This document shows positions 8,248-15,395 of a DNA stretch of 64,000 bases, one piece after another (position 1 is the first letter of the stretch; each line of letters starts with the position of its first letter). The notes beneath the pieces are model-generated. The model had not been told where the DNA came from and did no database searches. It worked only from the letters and a program-made list of their open reading frames with translations. Where the stretch lies: contig NZ_QFYQ01000001.1 in NCBI RefSeq assembly GCF_003254475.1, positions 1,488,001-1,552,000 on the forward strand. Reading direction: 5' to 3'. This DNA is from Phenylobacterium soli. GTDB taxonomy: Bacteria; Pseudomonadota; Alphaproteobacteria; Caulobacterales; Caulobacteraceae. A program made the position numbers and the translations under genes.

Positions 8248-8763
8248 TCAGGGCGCGGCCTTCGCCACGCTGACCAGCTCCACGTCGAACACCAGGGTCG
8301 CCTCCGGCGGCACGTCGCGCTTCAGCAGCGGCTCGCCCGGCGCCCATTTGCGCCCCAGCCGGCCATAGGCGAGGTAGGCCGGCATGGTGATCCGCCATTT
8401 GTCGCCCGGCCGCATGAGCTGCAGCGCCGCGCTCATCCCCGGGATCACCTCGCGCACCTTGAAGGCGTAGGGCTCGGCGCCGCCGCCGGGCGAGGTGGAG
8501 AACACCGCCCCGTCGGTCAGCCGGCCCACATAGCGCATGGTCACCGCGTCGGCCCGCGTCGGCTGGACCCCGCCCGCCGGGCCCGAGGCCAGCACCTCGT
8601 AGCGGATGCCGGGCAGCACGACGGGCGCGGCCGGGCTCGCCGCGGGGGTCGCCTCCGCCGCCGTCGCCTCCGCCGCCGTCGTCTCCGCCGCCGTCGCGCC
8701 GAACGCCAGGAGAAGGGCGGCCGCCGCCGCCCCTCCAACCCGCCTCATCAAGCGAGGCGTCAT
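8248..8763 (-). CDS. FKBP-type peptidyl-prolyl cis-trans isomerase, exported
   Basis: A 171-residue protein with a signal peptide (RRVGGAAAAALLLAFGATA) followed by a short repetitive TAAEA linker. The FKBP domain follows: VTMRYVGRLTDGAVFSTS, then FKVREVIPGMSAALQLMRPGDKWRITMPAYLAYG, and VFDVELVSV at the end. These are the conserved FKBP strands and the VIPG active-site loop. It would speed proline isomerisation of exported proteins. Its ATG overlaps the stop of the upstream gene as ATGA, indicating translational coupling with the 73-residue protein at 8760-8981. Confidence 0.85.
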   Translation of the reverse strand: MTPRLMRRVGGAAAAALLLAFGATAAETTAAEATAAEATPAASPAAPVVLPGIRYEVLASGPAGGVQPTRADAVTMRYVGRLTDGAVFSTSPGGGAEPYAFKVREVIPGMSAALQLMRPGDKWRITMPAYLAYGRLGRKWAPGEPLLKRDVPPEATLVFDVELVSVAKAAP

Positions 8764-8981
8764 TGGCCCAGGGCGGCCTCCGTGGCCTCCAGCTCGTCCT
8801 TGATCCAGTCGTGGCCGCGGGCGACCAGCACGCCCTCGATGGCCGACACATGGCCGCGCAGCCGCTCGCGGATCTGCGGGTCCACGTCGTCCCGCCCGGC
8901 CATCCACTTGGTCACCAAGAGCAGCCCGAACGCGCTGTGCATCGCCAGCCGCTCCAGGTCGTCGTCGGAAAGCTTCGTCAT
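8760..8981 (-). CDS. Hypothetical protein translationally coupled to FKBP (73 aa)
   Basis: The start is the ATG at 8981, preceded by GGAGG 8 bases upstream. The protein (MTKLSDDDLERLAMHSAFGL...) is helical and soluble with no known motif. Overlap of its stop with the FKBP start suggests one operon. A homologue in other Caulobacterales would be expected if the operon is conserved, which I cannot check. Confidence 0.6.
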   Translation of the reverse strand: MTKLSDDDLERLAMHSAFGLLLVTKWMAGRDDVDPQIRERLRGHVSAIEGVLVARGHDWIKDELEATEAALGQ

Positions 8982-9058
8982 CGGCGCGCCTCCTTCCAGT
9001 CCATCCACCAAACCATCAACGCGCGGCGGCGGCAAAGGCGTTCACCCGCGCCGCGCGC

Positions 9059-9733
9059 TCACAGCCCGGTCGCGTACTTGCGCGGCGCGATCCGCCCGCG
9101 GCGGCCGTTCATCGCCTCGGCGACGGGCCGCGCCGCCATCCCGAAGCGGTTGCAGAGGTCGTGGATCTGGTCGGCGATCACGTCGTCGCGCAGCCAGCAG
9201 GCCTTGGCGTAGGCCGCCCGGAACGCCGGCTCGTTCCTCAGCCAGCGATAGACCGCCTTGGCCGAGGGCATGCCCGGCGTCTTCACCGCCTCGCTGAGGC
9301 TCGCGCCGAACATCACCGCCTCGCACAGCGCCTCGGCGATCTGCGGCGTGTAGGTGCTCCTGCGCCCGCTCTTCCAGTCGCGCGGCGGCTTGCCGTCGAG
9401 CCTGCGCCGGTGCGCCCGCATCCAGGCGCGCGCCTTGGCCTTCTCGGCGTCCACCCACACCGCGTCGGCCGCCATCTGGGCCCTGAGCTCGCGCCAGGCC
9501 TCGCCGAACTCCGGGATCACCTCGCGCCAGCGATAGACCGTGGCGTAGCAGGGCATCCGCGGATCGGCGGTGATCGCCTTCACCGTCTCCCCGGCCGCGA
9601 TCCGCTCCAGGATCAGCCGCCCCATCTCCTCAGTGAAGGCGCTCTCCTTCCACCCCGGCTCATGATCCATCGCCGGCGGCTCCCGCTCCCGCGGCGGGAC
9701 CCAGGGGTTCTCGGGGCTGTAGCGCTGGCTCAT
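9059..9733 (-). CDS. Orphan small-terminase-like protein (paralogue A)
   Basis: A 224-residue protein built from two copies of a helix-turn-helix unit found in Sf6-type phage small terminase subunits. Copy 1, about residues 34-85, has ILERIAAGETVKAITADPRM then PCYATVYRW; copy 2, about 128-175, has ALCEAVMFGASLSEAVKTPGM then PSAKAVYRWL. In phages this fold recognises DNA for packaging, but no large terminase, portal or other phage gene is nearby, so the role here is unknown. A perfect LexA-type box lies 44 bp upstream (9777-9791). A paralogue is at 48113-48826. An IS1595-family element is inserted just beyond the box. Confidence 0.7.
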   Translation of the reverse strand: MSQRYSPENPWVPPREREPPAMDHEPGWKESAFTEEMGRLILERIAAGETVKAITADPRMPCYATVYRWREVIPEFGEAWRELRAQMAADAVWVDAEKAKARAWMRAHRRRLDGKPPRDWKSGRRSTYTPQIAEALCEAVMFGASLSEAVKTPGMPSAKAVYRWLRNEPAFRAAYAKACWLRDDVIADQIHDLCNRFGMAARPVAEAMNGRRGRIAPRKYATGL

Positions 9734-9776
9734 GACCGCAAGCGTCTCACGGCCCTCCGCGATCCCGCAAGCAAAA

Positions 9777-9791
9777 GTTCACGTTATGTTC
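9777..9791 (+). promoter_or_regulatory. LexA-type SOS box (GTTC-ACGTTAT-GTTC)
   Basis: Exact match to the alphaproteobacterial LexA site GTTC-N7-GTTC with a T/A-rich spacer. It is 44 bp upstream of the start of small-terminase-like gene A, which reads the other way, so the site is inverted relative to that gene. The left target duplication of the transposon begins 5 bp further on. Confidence 0.6.
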
Positions 9792-9819
9792 TTCCAATCC
9801 TCCGGCGATTATATACTTT

Positions 9820-9875
9820 GCAAACCCGATGAAGCTGTGGGGGACCTATATACATCTGTGACCCATCGGGTTTGC
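9820..9875. repeat. 12-bp inverted repeat inside the left end of transposon A
   Basis: GCAAACCCGATG (9820-9831) and CATCGGGTTTGC (9864-9875) are perfect inverted repeats with a 32-base loop, starting 16 bp inside the element end. It could block read-through transcription into the transposase or form a transposase accessory site. The function is not known. Confidence 0.7.
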
Positions 9876-9928
9876 GTCAGGCCGGGTTAGGCGCCAAGCT
9901 CTCAACCGGGGAATGAACCGGGGGGCTT

Positions 9929-10093
9929 ATGACTACTGCACCGATTAGTCTGTATTTCGATCTAGAGCCGGGCCAGGTCGCTGACTTGGAGGTCGTCTCC
10001 AGGGCGTCACTTGCCTTCGCCGCCGCCGTAAAGGACCTGGCGTTTTTCATGGCGTTATTATACTTGACGTACCCAAACCGACTGATAAGGTAA
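9929..10093 (+). CDS. Small transposon cargo ORF, probably truncated (54 aa)
   Basis: Starts at an ATG with GGGGGG 3-8 bases upstream. The first 40 residues (MTTAPISLYFDLEPGQVADL, then EVVSRASLAFAAAVKDLAF) resemble a small soluble protein family that I associate from memory with alphaproteobacterial transposons and defence loci. After that point the sequence turns to FFMALLYLTYPNRLIR and stops, so the C-terminus looks replaced or frameshifted. I cannot confirm the family without a search. Confidence 0.4.
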   Translation: MTTAPISLYFDLEPGQVADLEVVSRASLAFAAAVKDLAFFMALLYLTYPNRLIR

Positions 10094-10114
10094 TTCCCAT
10101 AAGGAGTTACCGCC

Positions 10115-11041
10115 GTGTCGATACTCTCAGCGCCCCACTTCCACAACGAGAAAGCCGCCTACGCCTACATTGAGGCGCGGGTCTGGCCGGAAGGGCCGGT
10201 TTGCCCGCACTGCGGTTGCTTCGGACGCATCTACGAGCTGAAGGGCAAGAGCACCCGGATCGGCGTCCGCAAGTGCGGCGACTGCCGCAAGCCCTTCACC
10301 GTGAAGGTCGGGACCATCTTCGAGTCCAGCCACGTCCCGCTGCGCTACTGGCTGCAAGCGATGTTCCTCATGGCTTCGAGCAAGAAGGGCATCAGCGCCA
10401 ACCAGCTTCACCGCACCCTCGGCGTGACCCTCAAGACCGCCTGGTTCATGGCGCACCGTATCCGCGAGGCCATGCGTGACGGCGATCTGGCGCCCTTCGG
10501 CCACGAAGGCTCGCCCGTCGAGGTTGATGAGACCTACATCGGCCGTGAGCCGGGCGAGCCCGTCACCAAGGGCGGCAATCACAAGATGAAGGTTCTCAGC
10601 CTCGTGGATCGCGCCTCGGGCCGCGCCCGTTCTCACGTGCTGGACTACGTGACCGCTAAGACCGTGGGCGAGATCGTCGCCACCAACCTGAGCCGCGAAG
10701 CGATCCTGATGACCGACGAGGCCCGCCACTACGTGAAGATCGGCGAGAACTACGCGGGCCACGGCCACACCAACCACGCGGCCGGGGAGTACGTCTCCCG
10801 CTTCAATCCGCTGGTCCACACCAACACCGTCGAAGGGTACTTCTCGATCTTCAAGCGCGGCATGCGCGGCGTGTACCAGCACTGCGCCAAGCGCCATCTG
10901 CACCGCTACCTCGCCGAGTTCGACTTCCGGTACTCCAACCGCGTCGCGCTCGGGATCGGCGATGCCGCTCGCGCCGACATTGCCCTTCGGGGTATCGTGG
11001 GCAAGCGCCTCACCTATCAAACAGCTCGTGGGCAAGCCTGA
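10115..11041 (+). CDS. IS1595-family (ISXO2-like) transposase
   Basis: A 308-residue protein from a GTG with AAGGAG 9 bases upstream. The N-terminal zinc ribbon has CPHCG (about residues 30-34) and CGDC (about 54-57). The DDE-type catalytic part shows VEVDETYIG, ILMTDEARHY and HTNTVEGYFSIFKRGMRG, the order expected for IS1595. It overlaps the next gene by one base (TGATG), implying coupled translation. It is similar throughout to the transposase at 50156-51097 but clearly diverged, so the two elements are related families rather than copies of one another. Confidence 0.92.
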   Translation: MSILSAPHFHNEKAAYAYIEARVWPEGPVCPHCGCFGRIYELKGKSTRIGVRKCGDCRKPFTVKVGTIFESSHVPLRYWLQAMFLMASSKKGISANQLHRTLGVTLKTAWFMAHRIREAMRDGDLAPFGHEGSPVEVDETYIGREPGEPVTKGGNHKMKVLSLVDRASGRARSHVLDYVTAKTVGEIVATNLSREAILMTDEARHYVKIGENYAGHGHTNHAAGEYVSRFNPLVHTNTVEGYFSIFKRGMRGVYQHCAKRHLHRYLAEFDFRYSNRVALGIGDAARADIALRGIVGKRLTYQTARGQA

Positions 11042-11217
11042 TGGCAAAAGCACCGAAGAAGCCCCCGCCGAAGGACGAGGACGAGGCGGAAAGCCAAAGG
11101 TTCATCGACCTCGCAAGAGAGTTAGAAGCCGCTGGCGACCTAAGCCCCACCGACGCCGCGAGCGCGTTCGACCAACTACTGTCTAAGGCGGCTCCGACGA
11201 AGCGGCGCACGCCCTAG
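11041..11217 (+). CDS. Small accessory protein coupled to the transposase (58 aa)
   Basis: The ATG overlaps the transposase stop. The protein has a Lys/Pro-rich N-terminus (MAKAPKKPPPKDEDE), a middle helix (SQRFIDLARELEAAG), then AFDQLLSKAAPTKRRTP. The 46-residue protein at 49658-49798 in transposon B has the same layout (acidic middle, F-x-x-x-LL, basic Pro/Lys end), so this appears to be a conserved small accessory of these elements. Role unknown; transposition helper or cargo regulator are both possible. Confidence 0.6.
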   Translation: MAKAPKKPPPKDEDEAESQRFIDLARELEAAGDLSPTDAASAFDQLLSKAAPTKRRTP

Positions 11218-11414
11218 GGCGCGTACCGACGTAGGAAGTCGAGCACGCGGCGCCCCGCTTCCGTGGCTATGGCGCCGCGACCCTCGCAGACCTCACAGTC
11301 AAGGGGGCGTCCGGCAACGCGCACGAAGCCGTGGCCGCTACATGCCTCACATCGCCGCTCCAGATCCATCAAGGCCAAGGTCGGCTTGCGACCCGCTTCC
11401 GCCAGCTTTTCCAT
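11214..11414 (-). CDS. DnaJ-type zinc-finger cargo protein (66 aa)
   Basis: A small protein with two CxxCxGxG motifs, CEACSGHG and CEVCEGRG, the pair that binds one zinc in DnaJ-like fingers. A helix (RVLDFLRRYAP) ends it. Its start region overlaps the 3' end of the HEPN-like gene by up to 68 bases in another frame, suggesting a coupled pair transcribed on the minus strand. An internal ATG at 11369 would reduce the overlap to 23 bases. No DnaJ J-domain is present. Function unknown. Confidence 0.55.
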   Translation of the reverse strand: MEKLAEAGRKPTLALMDLERRCEACSGHGFVRVAGRPLDCEVCEGRGAIATEAGRRVLDFLRRYAP

Positions 11415-12366
11415 CGAGCCAATCGTCCGCAAAATGAATTAGGTTCATTGCGGATCGTATCACTATGTCCATGTAGTCGCGAACGTTATCTCCGGCGATC
11501 ACGTAATCTTGGCCGACTTCAAGGGGATGGATAAAGTCCACTCCCTGCATTCGCCGGATAAAAGTCTCATCCACGCGACCTCCCCTGTGGGCGTGCAGAT
11601 TACGGATTGCTTCCAGCCTATTCAGGTGCGTGGTATCTATAATCGTGGGGTCGAAGTCCGACTTGAAGGCTACTTTATATGCGTCAGTAATTCCCCGCAG
11701 GGAATCCAAGTTTACACGACGTGCACGCGAGAGAACGTCGCCCATCGAGTGCGACAAGTCGAAATGATATTGGTCCAGAACAGAGAGCGGGATGGTCTTC
11801 TGATCTTGCCGCGGGATGTCCTGTCCCAGTGGGGGCTGGCCGCTGAGAACATTCCGTGCGAGAGGCGATGGGTGTATATTAACGAGCGTTTTCCATAGAT
11901 CTACGGCCAGAGACTCAAAGCACATCCAGCCCTGAATACACATCAGTGCGAGCAATGCTATTGATCCCTCTGGGCCGAAGATATTTGTTTGCAGATATTG
12001 CTCTATTACACCAGCGCCGGCTGCCCAATGGTCGTCCCAATGGTGGGGATTGTTCGCCCTGTCATCCATTAATCCCTGAAGTCGCGCGTCTAACGCTGAC
12101 GCGTACTCCGGGTGTGATCCTATATCGGCATCCAAACCTATGCCGTGCGCGAACCTTATTTCTCTGTCCGCGCGCGTGAACCAAATGGAATACACAACCA
12201 AATTTACATGCGTCGCCATCAACTCGAAGGCACGGTCGCAGTTGCTGATGAACGCCCAAGCTACGGACGCCAGTTCGGGGCGCTTTAGCGTCGACCGAAG
12301 GTCACGATAGCTCTTATCGAAGAGGCCCGCCTGAGCGACGTTGTAATTGATACCCAGTTCCGACAC
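11347..12366 (-). CDS. HEPN-like protein carried by transposon A (339 aa)
   Basis: A soluble helical protein without signal or membrane helix. Near the C-terminus it has RLEAIRNLHAHRGGRVDETF, in which R255-x4-H260 with the following RGG and VD matches the RN(x)nH catalytic motif of HEPN ribonucleases of the RiboL-PSP type. HEPN proteins are often RNA-cleaving toxins or defence effectors, but this assignment is by motif only and the rest of the chain is unrecognised. Its bases are less GC-rich than flanking core genes. It starts at the ATG at 12366, 67 bp inside the right end of the element. Confidence 0.55.
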   Translation of the reverse strand: MSELGINYNVAQAGLFDKSYRDLRSTLKRPELASVAWAFISNCDRAFELMATHVNLVVYSIWFTRADREIRFAHGIGLDADIGSHPEYASALDARLQGLMDDRANNPHHWDDHWAAGAGVIEQYLQTNIFGPEGSIALLALMCIQGWMCFESLAVDLWKTLVNIHPSPLARNVLSGQPPLGQDIPRQDQKTIPLSVLDQYHFDLSHSMGDVLSRARRVNLDSLRGITDAYKVAFKSDFDPTIIDTTHLNRLEAIRNLHAHRGGRVDETFIRRMQGVDFIHPLEVGQDYVIAGDNVRDYMDIVIRSAMNLIHFADDWLDGKAGGSGSQADLGLDGSGAAM

Positions 12367-12436
12367 GCGCGCCCCCCGTGGCCTGCTGCGCGCCAGAGCC
12401 TACCCTCGTGGGTACGCGAAGTACAATATCGCCAAT

Positions 12437-12478
12437 CCTCCCCCTGAGGGGGAGGTGGCCCAGAGGGCCGGAGGGGGT
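12437..12478. repeat. GC-rich intergenic palindromic repeat
   Basis: CCTCCCCC-TGA-GGGGGAGG (8-bp arms) followed by GGCCCAGAGGGCC and GGAGGGGG forms a compact hairpin-rich sequence of the type scattered through Caulobacterales intergenic regions. The right target duplication of transposon A overlaps its left arm, so this repeat was the insertion site. Confidence 0.55.
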
Positions 12479-12547
12479 TGAAGTCCACTGACCGTCACGC
12501 GAAGGCCGGCCCGCTTTCCACTTGCGGTAAGCCCATGATCCTGCAAG

Positions 12548-12563
12548 CTTAACCTGGGTTAAG
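12548..12563. promoter_or_regulatory. Palindrome CTTAACC-TG-GGTTAAG upstream of lipoprotein
   Basis: Seven-base arms with a two-base spacer, 36 bp before the lipoprotein ATG. It contains TTAA-N6-TTAA, one base short of the CtrA consensus TTAA-N7-TTAA, so I do not call it a CtrA box. A dimeric repressor or activator site is likelier. Confidence 0.4.
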
Positions 12564-12598
12564 GGGCGCTAGTGCGCGCTCACTTGGGGGGAAGGCAT

Positions 12599-13339
12599 AT
12601 GAACAAGCTGTTGTGCGCCGCGTCTGCGGCGCTCGTCCTGTCGGGCTGCGCGACCACGTACTCGGTCCAGCCTGTCGCCGCGGCAAATCAACAAGTCACC
12701 TATGACCACGGCACAGCGCTGTTGATGTCCAAGAAGGACAAGGGCGCCGTTCGCGTCGCGCCGAGCTCGACGGAATTCCAGGATCGCATGGGACTGGCCG
12801 TTGTCGCATTCAACGACAGCCAGATGCCGGCGAATCTCGGTCCGGAGAATGTGCACGTCTATACGGCCGCTGGCCTGACGGTCCCGGTTTTCACCTACGA
12901 GCAGCTTGCGCGGGAAGCGAAGAAGAAGGCGGCGTGGGCGGCCTTCGCCGTTGCGCTTTCCGGTGCCGCGAATGCCTACGCGGCCTCGCAGCCAACGACG
13001 GTGAACACCTATGGCTCTGCCTATGGCAATCGCGGCTACGCCACCTACGCGGCCCAGACGACCGTCTACAACCCGGCGAATGCCGCACTCGCCAATTCGA
13101 TCAATCAGGCGAACACCAATCGCGAGATGTCGCAGATCAGTGCCTCGCTCGAGGCGACCCTCTCGAGCTTGGGCAACTCGATCCTTCGAACCACCACGGT
13201 CGAGCCCGGCGGCGCGTTCGGCGGCACCGTCGTGGTCGGCAAGCCCCACTTTGGCAAGGGCGAAGCGCAAACGCTCCGCGTCGTTGTGAGCTTCAACGGC
13301 GAAGATCACGAGTTCAGCTTTAACGTTGGGGCGAGCTGA
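12599..13339 (+). CDS. Putative lipoprotein (246 aa)
   Basis: Starts at the ATG at 12599 after GGGGGGAAGG. The N-terminus is a lipoprotein signal with lipobox VLSGC (cysteine about residue 17). The mature part has an Ala-rich stretch (AKKKAAWAAFAVALSGAANAYAA) that could insert in a membrane, a Tyr/Asn/Thr-rich section, and a C-terminal beta-rich region (AFGGTVVVGKPHF...LRVVVSFNGEDHEFSFNV). Likely anchored in the outer membrane facing the periplasm. No enzymatic motif. It sits between transposon A and the ATPase pair. Confidence 0.65.
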   Translation: MNKLLCAASAALVLSGCATTYSVQPVAAANQQVTYDHGTALLMSKKDKGAVRVAPSSTEFQDRMGLAVVAFNDSQMPANLGPENVHVYTAAGLTVPVFTYEQLAREAKKKAAWAAFAVALSGAANAYAASQPTTVNTYGSAYGNRGYATYAAQTTVYNPANAALANSINQANTNREMSQISASLEATLSSLGNSILRTTTVEPGGAFGGTVVVGKPHFGKGEAQTLRVVVSFNGEDHEFSFNVGAS

Positions 13340-13529
13340 GGCGACCTATGATGAGCCGCGGCAACCTAGGCCCCTATAAAAACCGGCAGGCGGCAGGTGC
13401 CGGTGCGGTTCCAGGCGGTCCCGCGCGGCAGGGCCGCGTCAGCAAGCGTTGGCGGCCTGGGCAACCGCGACCGTGACAAATCGTAGAAATCGAATGATAG
13501 GAGATGGACCAGTTTTGCAGGCCATCCAT

Positions 13530-14849
13530 ATGCCGACTCTCAACATCTCCGAGTTCTCGTGCCTCGACGAAGCCACCTTCCAACTCGCACCTGTGAACGT
13601 CATCATCGGTCCACAGGGGAGCGGAAAGAGCGTAACGACCAAATTATTCTACTTTCTTACGGATATACAGACTTCGTATTTTCAATATGCGGAGCGTGGG
13701 GATACAATCGAGGATTATAAGAAGCAAGTTGCCCGCCTATTTAAAATCTGGTTTCCCCCGTCTGCTTGGGGGCAGGGGCGGTTCAATATCGGATACACTG
13801 CAGGTGATTTTTCCGTTCGCCTGCTTAGACGAAAGTCTCAAGGAAAACTATCCGAGGACCTATCGGTCACCTTTTCGGAATGGTTTTCCGATATATACAA
13901 TGAGACGCGGCATCAGTTCGAGCGACAAAAAGATTTCGAAGACATCGAGTCTACCTCGAATCTCTCGATAAGCGAACTAGATAGGGGGTGGCGCGTCAGA
14001 GAGGTCATGCAGAGGCGCGCGCTGAGAGATCTAGAGCGTCAGTATATTGGACAGCAAACGTTTATTCCTGCCGGTCGAGCTTTTTTTACAAGCATTGGAA
14101 GGCTCGTGGCGGGCCTCGAGCAAGCTGGAAGCCTCGATCCAGTTACCTTAAAATTTGCGCGGCTCTTCGCAAATCTGCGCGATCGGAACGCCTCAAGGCG
14201 CCCTGGGTACGCCTCGCGACTCGGTCATGAGTTCCTCACCCGGAGGAAGCACATCATGAATCAGTTGTTCGGAGGGGAGATCCGTTTCGAAAATGAAACT
14301 GAATTTGTCCAGGCCGAAGATGGCCGACGGATTCCGTTCACTTCGCTTTCTAGTGGGCAGCAAGAACTCCTGCCGATGTGGTCGCTCATGGATTATTTTA
14401 GCGAGATAGACGCGCTGACATATCGAGGGCCGGGTCGTCCTGTTAGGCGCGCTAGTGAGCTTGTGTACATCGAGGAGCCTGAGGCTCACCTATTTCCATC
14501 GGCGCAGAGCTTATTGATGGAATTTCTCATTGGTTCGCTTGTCTCTGAGCGGAGTCAGAGAAGTTTGGTGATTACGACCCACAGTCCTTACATCATGGGC
14601 AAGCTGAATGTTTTCTTGAAGGCTGGTCAACTATCTCGCAGAAAAAAGAGAAATCAAGATATAAATAATGTAGTACCTAGGGATTGTTGGTTGGACGAAA
14701 ACCGACTTTCCGCCCTTGCTATTGAGAACGGGACTATGCGTGATCTCACGGATAGTGATGGGTTGATCGACGGTACATATCTTGATCAGGTCTCGGAAGA
14801 CATATCTCGACAGTTTTCTACGCTCCTAAAGATCGAGTCGGAGATTTAA
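13530..14849 (+). CDS. AAA/ABC-type ATPase of a putative two-gene defence cassette
   Basis: A 439-residue protein with Walker A GPQGSGKS (27-34), an ABC-like signature SSGQQEL (274-280), Walker B LVYIEEPE (311-318) and a switch histidine in ITTHSP (348-353). This is the AAA15/AAA21 (OLD/RecF-like) ATPase design without a TOPRIM domain. The gene is strikingly AT-rich compared with the surrounding ~70% GC sequence and ends 2 bp before a nuclease-like gene. Such ATPase + effector pairs are common in phage defence. In-frame starts also exist at 13494 (ATG) and 13515 (TTG, with AGGAG 11 bases upstream), so the N-terminus is uncertain. Confidence 0.75.
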   Translation: MPTLNISEFSCLDEATFQLAPVNVIIGPQGSGKSVTTKLFYFLTDIQTSYFQYAERGDTIEDYKKQVARLFKIWFPPSAWGQGRFNIGYTAGDFSVRLLRRKSQGKLSEDLSVTFSEWFSDIYNETRHQFERQKDFEDIESTSNLSISELDRGWRVREVMQRRALRDLERQYIGQQTFIPAGRAFFTSIGRLVAGLEQAGSLDPVTLKFARLFANLRDRNASRRPGYASRLGHEFLTRRKHIMNQLFGGEIRFENETEFVQAEDGRRIPFTSLSSGQQELLPMWSLMDYFSEIDALTYRGPGRPVRRASELVYIEEPEAHLFPSAQSLLMEFLIGSLVSERSQRSLVITTHSPYIMGKLNVFLKAGQLSRRKKRNQDINNVVPRDCWLDENRLSALAIENGTMRDLTDSDGLIDGTYLDQVSEDISRQFSTLLKIESEI

Positions 14850-14851
14850 TC

Positions 14852-15292
14852 ATGACCGCGGAGTGCTCGGAAGCGGTGAGTCATTCCAAGATTAAAGTGG
14901 AAGAGAACGGGCGGAAGGCGATTTTCAAAAATCCGGAGAAGGAACCTTACGTCCGTACACTGGTCGACGGTTGCATTGTCACCGAGGGGCCTAGGACGGA
15001 CTACCTGGTAAGCAAAGCCGGGAAAGCTTCCGTCTTGGTCGAGCTAAAGGGATCCGATGTCGCGAAGGCATGTGAGCAGCTACTCGCGTCTGCAAAGCAT
15101 CCCAATGTGAAGCCACTGCTGGAGGGAAGACTCGGGTTCTTGGTGATATGCAGTAAATATCCCCGGTTCGATACGTTTGTGGCCAAGGCTAAGCAGCAGT
15201 GCGCTAAACAACACAAGGCTGGATTTCACGTTGTTTGCGATCAGGGCGAGTTCGACATCGAGCGTGTCGTTGAGATAGACGGTCCCTACTAA
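14852..15292 (+). CDS. Candidate PD-(D/E)xK nuclease-like effector paired with the ATPase (146 aa)
   Basis: Begins 2 bp after the ATPase stop, so the two form an operon. Residues D50 (GPRTDYLV) and E64-x-K66 (VLVELKGSD) have the spacing of the PD-(D/E)xK nuclease core, followed by a helix (ACEQLLAS) and strand (GFLVICSKYP) as in that fold. It is also AT-rich. I do not recognise the full chain. An alternative is a non-catalytic antitoxin or regulator of the ATPase. A strong bidirectional terminator follows. Confidence 0.5.
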   Translation: MTAECSEAVSHSKIKVEENGRKAIFKNPEKEPYVRTLVDGCIVTEGPRTDYLVSKAGKASVLVELKGSDVAKACEQLLASAKHPNVKPLLEGRLGFLVICSKYPRFDTFVAKAKQQCAKQHKAGFHVVCDQGEFDIERVVEIDGPY

Positions 15293-15303
15293 TCCATAGA
15301 AAA

Positions 15304-15339
15304 ACCCCTCCGGATGGTGCTCCCACCCGGAGGGGCTTT
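15304..15339. terminator. Intrinsic terminator closing the ATPase/nuclease cassette
   Basis: A stem CCCCTCCGG / CCGGAGGGG with a 13-base loop, preceded by AAAAA and followed by CTTTC. It serves the plus-strand cassette and, by its A-run, the convergent acyl-CoA dehydrogenase gene at 15396-16484. Confidence 0.8.
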
Positions 15340-15395
15340 CCCCCACACACCCCGAACCCCGCCGCCTGATGTCAGGCGGGCGGGGCCCAGTTGTC

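Larger units (their letters stand above)
9804..12433. mobile_element. Complete IS1595-family transposon A with cargo
   Basis: A 2630-bp element. Ends are imperfect inverted repeats: the left begins GGCGATTATATACTTTGC and the reverse complement of the right begins GGCGATATTGTACTTCGC. It is flanked by a perfect 8-bp target duplication AATCCTCC (9796-9803 and 12434-12441), the size usual for IS1595. Cargo: a 54-aa ORF, the transposase, a 58-aa ORF, a DnaJ-type zinc-finger protein and a HEPN-like protein. The right duplication lies inside the left arm of a CCTCCCCC-TGA-GGGGGAGG palindrome (12437-12455), so the target was next to a potential hairpin. Intact ends and transposase suggest recent mobility. 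Confidence 0.85.

Noticed and set aside
12549..12562. CtrA box (TTAA-N6-TTAA) before the lipoprotein gene
   Set aside because: The spacer is six instead of seven bases, and the perfect palindrome around it suits a different dimeric regulator.
13340..13493. Possible RNA gene or attachment site upstream of the ATPase
   Set aside because: The GC-rich stretch 13384-13470 forms no tRNA cloverleaf or known RNA consensus, and no duplicated core was found near the other end of the AT-rich cassette.
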